DNA from: Pontibacterium sinense | GTDB lineage: Bacteria; Pseudomonadota; Gammaproteobacteria; Pseudomonadales; Balneatricaceae | Assembly (NCBI RefSeq): GCF_015209595.1 | Contig: NZ_JADEYS010000011.1 | Location: 81,048 to 145,047 of the forward strand | Length of the DNA stretch: 64,000 nt | Reading direction: 5' to 3' | In this document: in pieces, positions 49,346 to 59,227 of the stretch | Numbering within the stretch: position 1 is the first letter of the stretch | How the letters are laid out: every line of letters starts with the position of its first letter | Made by a program: the position numbers and the translations under genes | The notes under the pieces: generated by a model | The model's database searches: none | Told to the model about the DNA's origin: nothing | What the model saw: the letters and a program-made list of their open reading frames with translations, nothing else

Positions 49346-51751
49346 ATGGCTATAAACGGACTTTCACGCCACAGCAAGCACCGCTATGCCCCACGGATAC
49401 AGACGATGGTGCTTGTGCTGATCTTCACCCTGAGTGTTACAACGATGGCGTCTGCAGACAGTGAGGTTTCCCCCATGAACACGTATGCCCTGCCAATTGA
49501 ACAGGGGTTACAGTATCAGTTGCTACAGGCTCTGCGGGATAAAGGGGACAGCTATCAGCCCCGAACACATCATCTGACCAAAGATCAGCAACCGGTGTTT
49601 ACCAACCGATTGATTCTGGAATCCTCCCCCTACCTTCTGCAACACGCCCATAATCCGGTGAATTGGTATGCGTGGGGAGAAGAGGCACTCAAGCGGGCTA
49701 AAACAGAGAACAAACCTATCTTCATCTCGGTTGGTTACTCTACCTGTCACTGGTGTCACGTTATGGAGCGGGAAAGCTTTGAAAATCTGGCGATCGCCCA
49801 GTTTCTCAATCAACACTTCATCAGCATTAAAGTCGACCGAGAACAGCGACCCGACCTTGATGATATTTTTATGACCGCAGCACAACTGATCAGCGGACAT
49901 GGTGGCTGGCCCCTGAACGCCTTTCTAATCCCCGATGGTAAACCTTTTTTTGCGGCCACCTACTTTCCGCCTGAGCAATTTCAAAGGCTGATCAGTGAAG
50001 TATCTCAGGCATGGCAATCAGATAAGAGCAAAATCGTTAATCAGGCCGAACGTATCCATACCACCATCGAAGCCACAATGGCTCCGCGCAAAGGTGAAGG
50101 ACTACCCACCCAGATCAGTGTGCAAAAAGCACTGGATCACTTTTTGAATCAATACGATGAGTTCAACGGTGGGTTTTCAGATGCGCCAAAATTCCCTCAG
50201 GAAACGGTCCTGCTACTGATTCTCGAACAAGCCCAACAGCAACGGGACGAGAGCCTGCTTGGTACTGTTATCCATACCCTCGATGCGATGCAACAAGGCG
50301 GTATCTATGATCAGGTTGGGGGCGGCTTTCACCGCTATGCCACCGACCCTGAATGGTTAACGCCTCATTTTGAAAAAATGCTCTACAACCAGGCGCTTCT
50401 CTCGGAGGTCTATCTGCGGGCGTGGCAACTGACCAACAACCCTTTGCACAGACGGACACTGGAACACACACTGGAGTATGTACTGAGAGAAATGCATGCA
50501 GACAACGGTGGGTTTTACTCAGCGACCGATGCCGATAGCGAAGGGGAAGAGGGACGTTTCTTTATCTGGTCGGTATCAGAGTTTAATCAGGCACTGGATA
50601 CCGATGACCGCGCCCTGGCTCAACACCTGTTTGGTATCAGTGCCGCCGGTAATTTTGAAGGAGAAAACATCTTACACCTGGAGACCTCATTACCCGAGTT
50701 CGCAGACGCACACAAACTCCCCTACAACGACCTTCTCACTCGGGTAGACCAATTTCGAGAGCAACTCTATCAGGTACGAAAACAGCGCGAGCACCCGTCG
50801 CTGGATGACAAAATCATTACTTCATGGAATGCCATGATGTTGCGATCACTGGCGTTAGCGGGCTATCAGCTGCGTAATCCTCGTTATCTCGCCGCTGCGT
50901 GGCAAAGCGGAGAATATCTCTGGCAGCACCATCGGGATTCTCAGGGCGTCATCTGGCGAGATTTGCGAGACGGCCAACCCGGTGTCACCGGCACACAGGA
51001 AGATTACGCTGCCCTTGGCCGTGCGATGCTCGCCCTCTATGACACCAGCCTTGACCCGATCTGGCTGACCCGCGGTCAACAGATTACTGATCAAATGATT
51101 GAGCGCTTTTGGGACAATGATCAAGGCGGCTTCTTTCTTAGCGCCGCCGATGCACTGACCCCGCTCAGAGGGCGGTCACTGGATGATGGGGCAACCCCAT
51201 CGGCAACCGCCCTGGGATATGCTCTGCTGAAAGAGCTGAACCAACGTACCGGGGACAGCCGGTATCAGGATCGTGCGAACCAGCTGCTACAACATATTAG
51301 TAGCCGTATTGAACAATACCCTGCGAGCTTTAGTTATCTGCTCAGCCAATACAGTCAGCAGCTTAACAGTGAGCTGAGTACCATCCAGTATGCAGCCAAC
51401 GGAGCTTTGCGTGCAGAACTTATCGCCAAAGAAGATGGTTTTGTATTAAAGGTTCGATTGCGCGATGGCTGGCATATCAACGCAGAAATTCCGGGCGACA
51501 AGCGTTTAATTGGCGCGCAAGTATCCGGTACTGGTATTGATCAGATCCGCTACCCGGACAGCACGGCCCTCAGTGTCCAGTTCAGTCAGAATGCGATAGG
51601 GGTATATTCAGGAGAGTTTGAGATAGGTGGACGACAAACCACTCAGGAGGGTTTACTGCCGCCCCGCCTGATGTTCCAGCTGCAGGCCTGTAGCGACCGG
51701 ATCTGCTTACCACCTGAACGTTTGGTGATGCAGATACCGGCCACACATTAA
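49346..51751 (+). CDS. DUF255 thioredoxin-like protein (YyaL/SSP411 family), exported, with DsbD-N-like end
   Basis: An 801-residue protein. The ATG at 49346 has CAGGAG 6 bases upstream and starts a signal-like N-terminus ([18 protein letters not shown]). Residues 80-240 are the DUF255 domain with a CHWC thioredoxin motif near 133-136 ([16 protein letters not shown]). Residues 250-650 are the alpha/alpha-barrel common to SSP411 proteins ([20 protein letters not shown]). The last 110 residues ([33 protein letters not shown]) resemble the N-terminal domain of DsbD, including its Cys pair. An exported redox or thiol-repair role is inferred; family members are not biochemically settled. Confidence 0.87.
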   Translation: MAINGLSRHSKHRYAPRIQTMVLVLIFTLSVTTMASADSEVSPMNTYALPIEQGLQYQLLQALRDKGDSYQPRTHHLTKDQQPVFTNRLILESSPYLLQHAHNPVNWYAWGEEALKRAKTENKPIFISVGYSTCHWCHVMERESFENLAIAQFLNQHFISIKVDREQRPDLDDIFMTAAQLISGHGGWPLNAFLIPDGKPFFAATYFPPEQFQRLISEVSQAWQSDKSKIVNQAERIHTTIEATMAPRKGEGLPTQISVQKALDHFLNQYDEFNGGFSDAPKFPQETVLLLILEQAQQQRDESLLGTVIHTLDAMQQGGIYDQVGGGFHRYATDPEWLTPHFEKMLYNQALLSEVYLRAWQLTNNPLHRRTLEHTLEYVLREMHADNGGFYSATDADSEGEEGRFFIWSVSEFNQALDTDDRALAQHLFGISAAGNFEGENILHLETSLPEFADAHKLPYNDLLTRVDQFREQLYQVRKQREHPSLDDKIITSWNAMMLRSLALAGYQLRNPRYLAAAWQSGEYLWQHHRDSQGVIWRDLRDGQPGVTGTQEDYAALGRAMLALYDTSLDPIWLTRGQQITDQMIERFWDNDQGGFFLSAADALTPLRGRSLDDGATPSATALGYALLKELNQRTGDSRYQDRANQLLQHISSRIEQYPASFSYLLSQYSQQLNSELSTIQYAANGALRAELIAKEDGFVLKVRLRDGWHINAEIPGDKRLIGAQVSGTGIDQIRYPDSTALSVQFSQNAIGVYSGEFEIGGRQTTQEGLLPPRLMFQLQACSDRICLPPERLVMQIPATH

Positions 51752-51764
51752 ACAGCAGATCAGA

Positions 51765-53453
51765 TCAGATACGGAACTGCTGAACCAGCCCAAGCAATCG
51801 TTGCTCGATAGAGCTGAGTTCACGACTGGTCACCGCAAGCTGATCTGCGTCACCATTCGATTTCTCTGCGATATCGGCAATGTGATGAATGCTACGGCTC
51901 ACTTCATCCGCAACGCCAGTTTGCTGATCCGCAGCTGATGCAATATGGGTATTCATCTCGCTGATCGTACCAACCGACGTCGTAATCGATGCCAGTGATT
52001 CGCTGGCACTTTGCGCGCGACGGATGGTTTCCCCGGTGCTATCACGGCTGGTTGTCATTACGCTAACCGCCTGACGCGCACCCACCTGCAATTTTTCGAT
52101 CATCGTCTGGATCTCTTCCGTACTCTGCTGAGTACGGTTGGCTAAGGAGCGAACTTCATCCGCAACAACCGAGAAACCACGCCCCTGCTCACCGGCACGG
52201 GCCGCTTCAATGGCCGCATTCAGTGCCAATAGGTTCGTCTGATCAGCAATATCTTTGATCACATTGACCACCGTACCAATCTGATCCGCATCACTGTGTA
52301 GTTGCTCAATCACATCAGCCGAGGTATTCACGCCATCAGCCAGATCACCAATAGACTCAATGGTCGATGACACGATGCTCAGACCTTCATTAGCGGCACC
52401 ATCCGCTTCTGTCGCCGAGCTGGCAGCCTGACCCGCGCTTTGTGCGACCTGCTGAACCGCAGTCGCCATCTGATGAATCGCTGCCGCAACTTGCTCAGTT
52501 TCACCCCGCTGATCACTGACACCACGCTGTGTACTGGCAACCACCGCAGACATCCGGGTAGACGCCGTAGACAGCTCATCAACCGCCTGTTTAACATCCC
52601 CCACCAGCGTATGAATCTTATCGAGAAATCCGTTAAATCCCTCAGCCAGACGGCCAACTTCTCCCTGTGCATTCACATCTAACCGCTGTGTCAGATCTCC
52701 ATCGCCTTTGCTCATATCCTGCAACGCATCACACACCTGGTTCAGAGGGCGGGTAAGACTCGTCGCAAAGATCGATGCCACAAAACCAAACAACACGACC
52801 ATCACACCACCGATACCCACAATAAACAGCAATGTAGTTTGAATCTCTTCATCCACCTGCTGCTCCATCATGACTAAACGGTCTTCAATGTCATCGATGT
52901 AGAAGCCGGTCCCCAGCATCCAGTTCCATTTTGGCAAACCGACAGCATAAGACAGCTTATCCACCGCCATCTTTTTAGAGGGTTTTTCCCAGATATACGA
53001 AACGAAGCCACCACCCTGTTTCGCAACCTGAATCAGATCAGAGATGATCGCAACACCGTTTTTATCTTTCAGATGAATGAGGTTTTTACCCTCTAACGAT
53101 GTTTTGGCACGCATCGCTAATGCGGTGCCATCATAGCCATACACGAAGACATAACCGTCCTTGTTTTCTCCGTAGGCCAGACTGCGCAATATAGACAACG
53201 CTTTTTGCTGTGCAGCTGCATCATCTGCACCCGCCTGATTATAGATTTCCTCAACCGAGCTAACGGCAAGATCCATATACTCTTTCAACGCAGCTTGTTT
53301 ACTCTCCAGCATTTGCGTGCGGGTTTGCTCAATTTCCCGCATACCCAAATCCTGAAGCTGCATTCGCGTGACCAACATCACCACAACGATAATCACCAAC
53401 AACGGCGCCAACGTTAATAAGAGAATCTTGTTTCTTAAGGTTAACTTACCCAT
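51765..53453 (-). CDS. Methyl-accepting chemotaxis protein with single Cache domain
   Basis: A 562-residue chemoreceptor. TM1 (10-30) is followed by a periplasmic sCache_2 domain ([20 protein letters not shown] and [20 protein letters not shown]), TM2 near 205-228, a HAMP domain and the signalling helix bundle with the intact tip [20 protein letters not shown]. sCache_2 receptors sense small organic acids or urea-like compounds; the ligand here is unknown. Convergent with the DUF255 gene (13-bp gap). Confidence 0.94.
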   Translation of the reverse strand: MGKLTLRNKILLLTLAPLLVIIVVVMLVTRMQLQDLGMREIEQTRTQMLESKQAALKEYMDLAVSSVEEIYNQAGADDAAAQQKALSILRSLAYGENKDGYVFVYGYDGTALAMRAKTSLEGKNLIHLKDKNGVAIISDLIQVAKQGGGFVSYIWEKPSKKMAVDKLSYAVGLPKWNWMLGTGFYIDDIEDRLVMMEQQVDEEIQTTLLFIVGIGGVMVVLFGFVASIFATSLTRPLNQVCDALQDMSKGDGDLTQRLDVNAQGEVGRLAEGFNGFLDKIHTLVGDVKQAVDELSTASTRMSAVVASTQRGVSDQRGETEQVAAAIHQMATAVQQVAQSAGQAASSATEADGAANEGLSIVSSTIESIGDLADGVNTSADVIEQLHSDADQIGTVVNVIKDIADQTNLLALNAAIEAARAGEQGRGFSVVADEVRSLANRTQQSTEEIQTMIEKLQVGARQAVSVMTTSRDSTGETIRRAQSASESLASITTSVGTISEMNTHIASAADQQTGVADEVSRSIHHIADIAEKSNGDADQLAVTSRELSSIEQRLLGLVQQFRI

Positions 53454-53523
53454 GCTTGCACTCCGACTACATCAGGTCCTGTAGTCCATTTTTAATAATA
53501 GTTATAGGTGGTACATTCTTTTC

Positions 53524-53910
53524 TCATGCCGATAGCTCTTCCTTCAGTTCTACGATGTTGCCATCGGGATCTGAAATGTAGAGTGAGCGTCCCATCCCTT
53601 GTGCTCCATACCGCAATTCAATCTCCCCTTCAGCATACGCATGAAGGTATTTTTTGATACGAGCTGGATCAAAGGGTGTGATTCTCAGGCAAAAATGGTC
53701 CATATTCTGCGAACGCAGATCTGGGCTGTCAGATGGAAGAAGGTCGATCAGTGAGCTTCCGGCACGGAGCTGCACCAATCCAATGGCGGGAACACGACGC
53801 TCTTCGGAACAGCCTAAAATCTCCGAGTAGAAATGCAACGCGCTGTCCATGTCTTGCACACGCAGTACTACATGATCGAGTGCAACAAACTCAAAAGGAA
53901 CTTGTGGCAT
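53524..53910 (-). CDS. VOC-family (glyoxalase-like) protein
   Basis: A 128-residue single VOC domain. The two beta-alpha-beta modules are LDHVVLRVQDMDSALHFYSE and the second half ending LYISDPDGNIVELKE. Metal ligand positions are His in LDHV, His in MDHFCLRI and Glu in NIVELKE. Substrate is unknown; relatives include lactoylglutathione lyase-like and dioxygenase proteins. A single gene, 70 bp from the MCP gene on the same strand. Confidence 0.88.
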   Translation of the reverse strand: MPQVPFEFVALDHVVLRVQDMDSALHFYSEILGCSEERRVPAIGLVQLRAGSSLIDLLPSDSPDLRSQNMDHFCLRITPFDPARIKKYLHAYAEGEIELRYGAQGMGRSLYISDPDGNIVELKEELSA

Positions 53911-54125
53911 AAGGTCATCCCCTCTTTTATGCCATTCTCTGCACTACAAACTATGATGGTTAACGGCATACCTTGCCGAATCTTTACGACCAAAAAAGTA
54001 CAGTTCAATAACCACTGGGAATATCAGCGGCGAGCAGCTAACCTAAATGCCTTGCGAACATACTGATGGCGTTGGCTAACTCAAATCAGCTTAGATCATA
54101 ATTTGTCATAATTCAGGAGATACTG

Positions 54126-54725
54126 ATGACCACCCGCACTCTTTACAGCCTCTGCTGCGCGCTTCTGCTTACTTTTTCCGGTTTGTTACAGGCCGCCCCA
54201 ACGCTGGTTACACTGGAAACCAATCAGGGAATAATCGAGTTGGAGCTGGATGGAGACAAAGCCCCTAAAACAGTCGCCAATTTCCTGAGTTACGTCGATG
54301 AAGGCTTTTATAACGGTACCGTTTTTCACCGCGTCATCGCAGGCTTTATGATTCAGGGTGGCGGGTTCACCGAAGCGATGAACAAGAAGACAACTAAAGC
54401 GGCGATTGAAAACGAGTCCAGCAATGGTCTGAAAAACCTGCCAGGTACGATTGCCATGGCTCGCACCCAACATCCAAACAGTGCCACTGCACAGTTTTTT
54501 ATCAATACCGTGAACAACACCTTTTTGAATCCAGGCGCACGCGGGCCGGGTTATGCAGTATTCGGCAAAGTCGTCAACGGAATGGATATTGTGATGAAGA
54601 TCAGTCGGCTACCGACCATGTCCAAAGGAATGTACCGTGACGTACCTAAATCACCGGTCATCATTGTAAAAGCTTACCGAACCGAACAGAAAGCCGATAC
54701 CGGACACAAAAAAGCCGCTTACTAG
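54126..54725 (+). CDS. Periplasmic peptidyl-prolyl cis-trans isomerase, cyclophilin type
   Basis: A 199-residue exported cyclophilin like PpiA. A signal peptide ([20 protein letters not shown]) is followed by the cyclophilin core: [35 protein letters not shown], and [18 protein letters not shown]. The catalytic Arg (FHR) is present. It assists folding in the periplasm. CAGGAG precedes the ATG. The stop codon lies within the terminator stem that follows. Confidence 0.94.
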   Translation: MTTRTLYSLCCALLLTFSGLLQAAPTLVTLETNQGIIELELDGDKAPKTVANFLSYVDEGFYNGTVFHRVIAGFMIQGGGFTEAMNKKTTKAAIENESSNGLKNLPGTIAMARTQHPNSATAQFFINTVNNTFLNPGARGPGYAVFGKVVNGMDIVMKISRLPTMSKGMYRDVPKSPVIIVKAYRTEQKADTGHKKAAY

Positions 54726-54734
54726 CGGCTTTTT
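54709..54734 (+). terminator. Terminator overlapping the cyclophilin stop codon
   Basis: AAAAAGCCGCT and AGCGGCTTTTT form a perfect 11-bp stem with loop TACT. The gene's TAG stop (54723-54725) lies at the loop/stem junction. The symmetrical A and T runs allow use from both strands, also for the convergent thioesterase gene. Confidence 0.9.
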
Positions 54735-54753
54735 GCTATCAATAGAGTTACAA

Positions 54754-55221
54754 CTATCCCCGTCGTTTCTCTAGCGCGGTATAACTCCCGGAAAGACGCA
54801 TCGCAACCTGATCCCCCTGACAAATCTCAATCACAAGATCCATACGGGCACGACCTTTCTCTTTCATACGCGCATCAAAACCCGTAACGGTTTCTTCATC
54901 CGGCAACGCCGTACGTGCAACAAAATCATCCGTGACCGGCAATAGGTATTCCAGATGACTGTCCCGAATCACAACATCATCATCGCGCCCCATTTCACGC
55001 AGATGCAGCGTCACCAAACTCCAACCGCAGAGGGTCGCAACCGTCGCAAGTGATCCCCCAAAGCCAGTCCCTTTGTCATTGACGTTGGGTTCCAGTTCCG
55101 CCCCCATTTCGAGGCTTTGACCATCGTAGTTCAGTGGCTTAAAACCCATATGATTAATCAGCGGAATCTGACCTTTCAGCCAACTCAGAAATTCGTCAGC
55201 GGTTTGCTGGTATTGACTCAT
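54754..55221 (-). CDS. YiiD C-terminal-type thioesterase (hot-dog fold)
   Basis: A 155-residue protein matching the YiiD_C thioesterase family: INHMGFKPLNYDGQSLEMGA, then NVNDKGTGFGGSLATVATLC and the conserved LEYLLPVTDDFVAR. It probably hydrolyses acyl thioesters. The physiological substrate is unknown. Its ATG overlaps the stop of the nitroreductase gene by 4 bases (55218-55221), so the two are translationally coupled. Confidence 0.87.
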   Translation of the reverse strand: MSQYQQTADEFLSWLKGQIPLINHMGFKPLNYDGQSLEMGAELEPNVNDKGTGFGGSLATVATLCGWSLVTLHLREMGRDDDVVIRDSHLEYLLPVTDDFVARTALPDEETVTGFDARMKEKGRARMDLVIEICQGDQVAMRLSGSYTALEKRRG

Positions 55222-55778
55222 GATACCTCCCAGCGTGTTACATAAGATTCCACGTCTACCTGTGGAGCCTGACGCACTACTTTGGGGGTTCCCAAATACA
55301 AAAAACCCACAATCTCTTCGTTATCAGCCAATCCAAGCTCGTCCATCACTGTCGGATGGTACGCCATCGCTCCCGTGCGCCACATCGCGCCGACGCCTTG
55401 CGCATGCGCGGCATACAGCATGGCGTGGGTAGCACAGCCCACCGTAATCAGCTGTTCACTAACTGGCACTTTAGGGTGTTCTGTCTTATGAGCAACGACC
55501 ACCACAACAACAGGCGCACGCAGTGGCGCATTCCGCAGTTTCTTCTGCTTAGCCTCACTCAGCTCAGCATCATCTTGCAGCGAAGCTTTTAGATAGATAT
55601 CCCCAAGCGCCGCACGCTGATCACCTTCTACGACCATAAAACGCCATGGTCTCAGGGCGGCATGATCCGGCGCACGCATGGCCGCTTTGAACATATTATC
55701 CATCTGTGAAGCCGTCGGAGCAGGCTCCAGCAGTAAAGGACAGGAAACGCGGTTGTGCAGTAATTCGAGAGCATCCAT
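55218..55778 (-). CDS. Nitroreductase family protein (YdjA-like)
   Basis: A 186-residue FMN enzyme similar to E. coli YdjA, a minimal nitroreductase. MDALELLHNRVSCPLLLEPA and MRAPDHAALRPWRFMVVEGD are typical, and GVGAMWRTGAMAYHPTVMDE is the C-terminal cofactor region. I start at the ATG 55776-55778 by family comparison. A GTG at 55796 gives 6 more residues; the only GGAG lies 12 bases before the ATG, so the start is uncertain. It overlaps the downstream thioesterase gene by 4 bases. Confidence 0.88.
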   Translation of the reverse strand: MDALELLHNRVSCPLLLEPAPTASQMDNMFKAAMRAPDHAALRPWRFMVVEGDQRAALGDIYLKASLQDDAELSEAKQKKLRNAPLRAPVVVVVVAHKTEHPKVPVSEQLITVGCATHAMLYAAHAQGVGAMWRTGAMAYHPTVMDELGLADNEEIVGFLYLGTPKVVRQAPQVDVESYVTRWEVS

Positions 55779-55810
55779 GGGGCGATAAAACTCCACTGTA
55801 AAGTTTTTTA

Positions 55811-56635
55811 TTATTGTCGGCTTAGACGCAGGTTATCAATATCATCCAGATCCGTGCTACGGAACGGATTGATATCCAGACCGCCACGACGAACATAGCG
55901 AGCGTATACGCTGAGGCTTTCTGGCTGACACTGCTGCCAGATATCCATAAAAATATTCTCAACACATTGCTCGTGAAAATCACCGTGCTCACGATAGGAG
56001 ATCAGGTACTTCAGCAAACCTTCCCGATCAATCTCCAGGCCTTTGTAACTGATACCGATAGTCGCCCAGTCCGGCTGACCGGTGACTGGACAGTTGGATT
56101 TCAGCAGGTGACTATAAAGAACCTCTTCCACCACCTCATGGTCGCTACTCAGCAACTCTGCATTCGGACTGTAGCTATCGATTTCTACATCCTGATTGTC
56201 CAGACAGAAGCCGGTGAACTGGCCAAAGGCAGGCGCTTTATCCGGGTGATACAGAATCACCTGCACCTGCCCTTCTGCTGCCTGACTCAGATCCTTCTCC
56301 ATCCGCGCAACCACTTCAGCTTCAGTTTCAAAGCGGCTCAGATTGAAAGAGTTCAGATACAGCTTGAATGATTTGGACTCGACGATATTTTTGGAATCAG
56401 CTGGAATACGGAACTCAGCCAGACGTACATTAGGCTTACCTTTCGTATTCAGCCAGGAGACTTCATAGGCGTTCCAGATATCCACGCCTTTGAACGGCAG
56501 TTCGGCGCGCTCGATATGACGTTCTTTCCACTTCAGGTCACGCTGGATCGGAAACAGCAACGACGCATCATAGCTATTCACATACTGGGTATCCTGACCC
56601 AGCGGAGAACTGTTCAGTAACTCATCTTGTTTCAT
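55811..56635 (-). CDS. queF: NADPH-dependent 7-cyano-7-deazaguanine reductase (long QueF)
   Basis: QueF reduces preQ0 to preQ1 for queuosine in tRNA. The 274-residue protein is the long two-domain type found in gammaproteobacteria. The first half has the substrate motif ESKSFK at 86-91, and the catalytic Cys182 is in LKSNCPVTGQPDWA. Its ATG shares one base with the stop of the ABC permease (TAATG at 56635), so it is probably cotranscribed with the exporter genes. There is a link to folE2 at the window start: GTP cyclohydrolase products feed this pathway. Confidence 0.95.
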   Translation of the reverse strand: MKQDELLNSSPLGQDTQYVNSYDASLLFPIQRDLKWKERHIERAELPFKGVDIWNAYEVSWLNTKGKPNVRLAEFRIPADSKNIVESKSFKLYLNSFNLSRFETEAEVVARMEKDLSQAAEGQVQVILYHPDKAPAFGQFTGFCLDNQDVEIDSYSPNAELLSSDHEVVEEVLYSHLLKSNCPVTGQPDWATIGISYKGLEIDREGLLKYLISYREHGDFHEQCVENIFMDIWQQCQPESLSVYARYVRRGGLDINPFRSTDLDDIDNLRLSRQ

Positions 56636-57408
56636 TAACTTCTAATACCTTTTCCGCTTTTCAGCAGGTGTAGTGATACGCTAAACAGTACCACGATAAA
56701 CAGTAAAATCATGCCGTAGGCAAACAGGATGTTGATATCACTAACCCCCAGAATACCGTATCTGAAGGTATTCACCATGTAGAGGATCGGGTTCAACATC
56801 GAAACGCCCTGCCAGAAATCCGGTAACAGCGAGATGGAATAGAACACCCCACCGAGATAGGTCAGTGGTGTCAGGATAAACGTAGGAACAATGGAAATAT
56901 CATCAAACGAGTTGGCAAACACCGCGTTGATAAATCCACCCAGAGCAAACAGCACCGCCGTCAGGAATACAATACTCACTGTTATACCGATATTATGAAT
57001 CTGCAAATCGGTGAAAAACAACGACAGCATTGTGACAATAAAGCCCACCGCCAGACCACGCGAAACCCCGCCCAACACGTAACCACTCAGGATGACCCAA
57101 TAGGGTATCGGGGATACCAACAGCTCTTCAATGTTACGTTGAAACTTGGTGCTGTAAAACGAGGACACCACGTTACCGTAGGAGTTGGTGATCACTGACA
57201 TCATGATCAGTCCGGGAACAATATACTCCATGTAGTTAAAGCCCCCCATTTCACCAATACGAGAACCAATCAGGTTACCGAAGATGATGAAGTACAGGGT
57301 CATAGTGATCGCTGGCGGCAGCAACGTTTGCCCCCATATACGGGTAAAACGTCGGATCTCTTTGGTAACGATCGTACTGAAAGCGACAAACAGTTCTCTA
57401 GAGGTCAT
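56635..57408 (-). CDS. ABC-2 type exporter permease (YadH-like)
   Basis: A 257-residue inner membrane protein with six hydrophobic helices and the ABC-2 core NYMEYIVPGLIMMSVITNSY followed by GNVVSSFYSTKFQRNIEELL. It resembles E. coli YadH. The start overlaps the ATPase stop by 4 bases (57405-57408). The exported substrate is not known. Confidence 0.92.
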   Translation of the reverse strand: MTSRELFVAFSTIVTKEIRRFTRIWGQTLLPPAITMTLYFIIFGNLIGSRIGEMGGFNYMEYIVPGLIMMSVITNSYGNVVSSFYSTKFQRNIEELLVSPIPYWVILSGYVLGGVSRGLAVGFIVTMLSLFFTDLQIHNIGITVSIVFLTAVLFALGGFINAVFANSFDDISIVPTFILTPLTYLGGVFYSISLLPDFWQGVSMLNPILYMVNTFRYGILGVSDINILFAYGMILLFIVVLFSVSLHLLKSGKGIRS

Positions 57409-58337
57409 GCTTTTTCCTGCGCCAGATTTTTATCAACTAAAGAGACAAACAACTCTTCCAGCCGGTTCGCTTTGTTTCGCATGCTGGAAACCTGTATACC
57501 TTGTGTTTCCAGCGCCTGGAAGATGGCATTCAGCCCCTGCTCGCGTTCCACCTCCACCTCCAGCGTGTGGTCGTCCAGTAATTCGCAGGTATAACCGTTG
57601 AGTCGCGGCTTGCTTTGCAGTGGTGGATTCACATCCAAGATGAAGGTTTCGGTATTCAGCTGCAGAAGCAGCTCTCGCATACTGGTGTCTTGCACAATCG
57701 TTCCGTGGTCGATAATAGCGATGTTACGACACAGACTTTCAGCTTCTTCCAGGTAATGCGTGGTGAGGATAATAGTTGTCCCAGCAGCATTAATTTCCTG
57801 CAGAAACTCCCACATCGAACGGCGTAACTCAATATCAACCCCCGCAGTCGGCTCATCGAGAATCAGCAAGCGAGGATTATGGATCAGCGCACGCGCAATC
57901 ATCAGACGGCGTTTCATGCCACCTGAAAGCATACGAGCACGTTCATTACGTTTTTCCCATAAACCCAGCTTGCGCAGATAGAATTCTGCTCGTTCCCGTG
58001 CTTCGTTGAGTGGAATACCGTAGTAACCTGCCTGAGTGACGATAATATCGATCACCTTCTCAAACATGTTGAAGTTGAACTCCTGCGGCACCACACCCAG
58101 ACATTTCTTTGCCTTAGACAGTTCACGCTCCATGTCATGGCCAAACACGGAGACAGAACCTTCGGTTTTATTCACCAATGAGGAAACGATTCCCAGTGTG
58201 GTGGATTTGCCGGCTCCATTAGGGCCGAGCAGAGCAAAGAAATCACCCTCTTCAACCTGCAATGAGATCCCTTTCAACGCTTCAAAGCCGTTGTCATATA
58301 CTTTACGCAGATTGTTTATAGATAACGCTGTGGTCAT
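57405..58337 (-). CDS. ABC transporter ATP-binding protein (YadG-like)
   Basis: A 310-residue ATPase. Walker A GPNGAGKST, signature LSGGMKRR and Walker B LLILDEPTAGVD are complete, followed by the DRI/CcmA-like C-terminal part of ABC-2 exporters. The ATG at 58335-58337 has GGAAG 6 bases upstream; the longer frame to 58406 has no support. It forms an operon with the permease and then queF. Confidence 0.94.
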   Translation of the reverse strand: MTTALSINNLRKVYDNGFEALKGISLQVEEGDFFALLGPNGAGKSTTLGIVSSLVNKTEGSVSVFGHDMERELSKAKKCLGVVPQEFNFNMFEKVIDIIVTQAGYYGIPLNEARERAEFYLRKLGLWEKRNERARMLSGGMKRRLMIARALIHNPRLLILDEPTAGVDIELRRSMWEFLQEINAAGTTIILTTHYLEEAESLCRNIAIIDHGTIVQDTSMRELLLQLNTETFILDVNPPLQSKPRLNGYTCELLDDHTLEVEVEREQGLNAIFQALETQGIQVSSMRNKANRLEELFVSLVDKNLAQEKA

Positions 58338-58636
58338 TGATACTTCCCGATTGGCTGGTGTCAGCATAGTGTGGGCGGTTAGCGGACGATTCAACGGCTG
58401 CAACACTCTATTGCAGTATCCGACTCAGTCTCTACTCTCGCTGTCAGCCCACGACCAGCGGCAGGCGCATATTATAGCGCCCCAGCCGCAATTTGAGGAA
58501 AAACCCGTACCAAAAACTCTCACTTGAACGAGAATTTCAGGACTTCAACAATATCCCGGCCCATATCGCAACAACGGCTATAGCTGCCAGCGTCCACTGG
58601 TTATAAAATGGGACTGATCGACAGACGGAGAAACGC

Positions 58637-59032
58637 ATGACCCCCTATCAGATTCACCACCTGAATTTTCTGAAAATTGCCTATAACAACTTCATCAAGA
58701 GCGATCCGTTTACACGAGAAGAACTCACCAAAGATGATGCAGAGTTCATCGCAAACCTGAAGCAACTGATCGAAGATTTTGAATCCGGTGCCGGTGAAGT
58801 ACGTGAACATGGGCAAGACCTGCTGGACCGTGCCTTTCGCATGTATCCGGATCTGGTCCACCTGATAGCCCGCGATTTGTTGTGGTACTTTGGCGGAAGC
58901 TGCCTGCACAACATGCCAGACGATGAGATCGAAAAATTTCAGCGTCTTGACGAGATGAGTTTTGAAGCGGAAGAAAACGGCGAGGAGTTTGATTACCTTA
59001 AAGCACGTTCAAGTGTCTTTGAATTAAACTAA
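58637..59032 (+). CDS. Conserved hypothetical protein (resembles PA2817 family)
   Basis: A 131-residue acidic cytoplasmic protein. The block DLVHLIARDLLWYFGGSCLH, followed by MPDDEIEKFQRLDEM, recalls the PA2817 family of pseudomonads, a small conserved group without known function. The identification is from memory and only moderately certain. GGAGAAACGC precedes the ATG. It stands alone, divergent from the ABC exporter operon. Confidence 0.65.
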   Translation: MTPYQIHHLNFLKIAYNNFIKSDPFTREELTKDDAEFIANLKQLIEDFESGAGEVREHGQDLLDRAFRMYPDLVHLIARDLLWYFGGSCLHNMPDDEIEKFQRLDEMSFEAEENGEEFDYLKARSSVFELN

Positions 59033-59111
59033 GCCCAATGATCATTTAGATATAACATCGCCAGCAGGTCTTGGCTGGCGATTGTATTCATTATGCGAAG
59101 AACAGTATTCC

Positions 59112-59135
59112 AAGCAGAAGCAGAAGCAGAAGCAG
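59112..59135 (+). repeat. Four perfect AAGCAG hexamers
   Basis: AAGCAG is repeated four times without interruption in the 195-base gene-free stretch between the PA2817-like and GGDEF-EAL genes. Such a short tandem array may vary in copy number by slippage. No gene reads through it. Confidence 0.7.
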
Positions 59136-59227
59136 CTCAAAATATTACGACGAACCTATCAAAAGTATCAGCCGCTTACACGGCTAAACACATTTGGGCA
59201 CACCCTAGCCTGCAAGCCTGACGGCGT

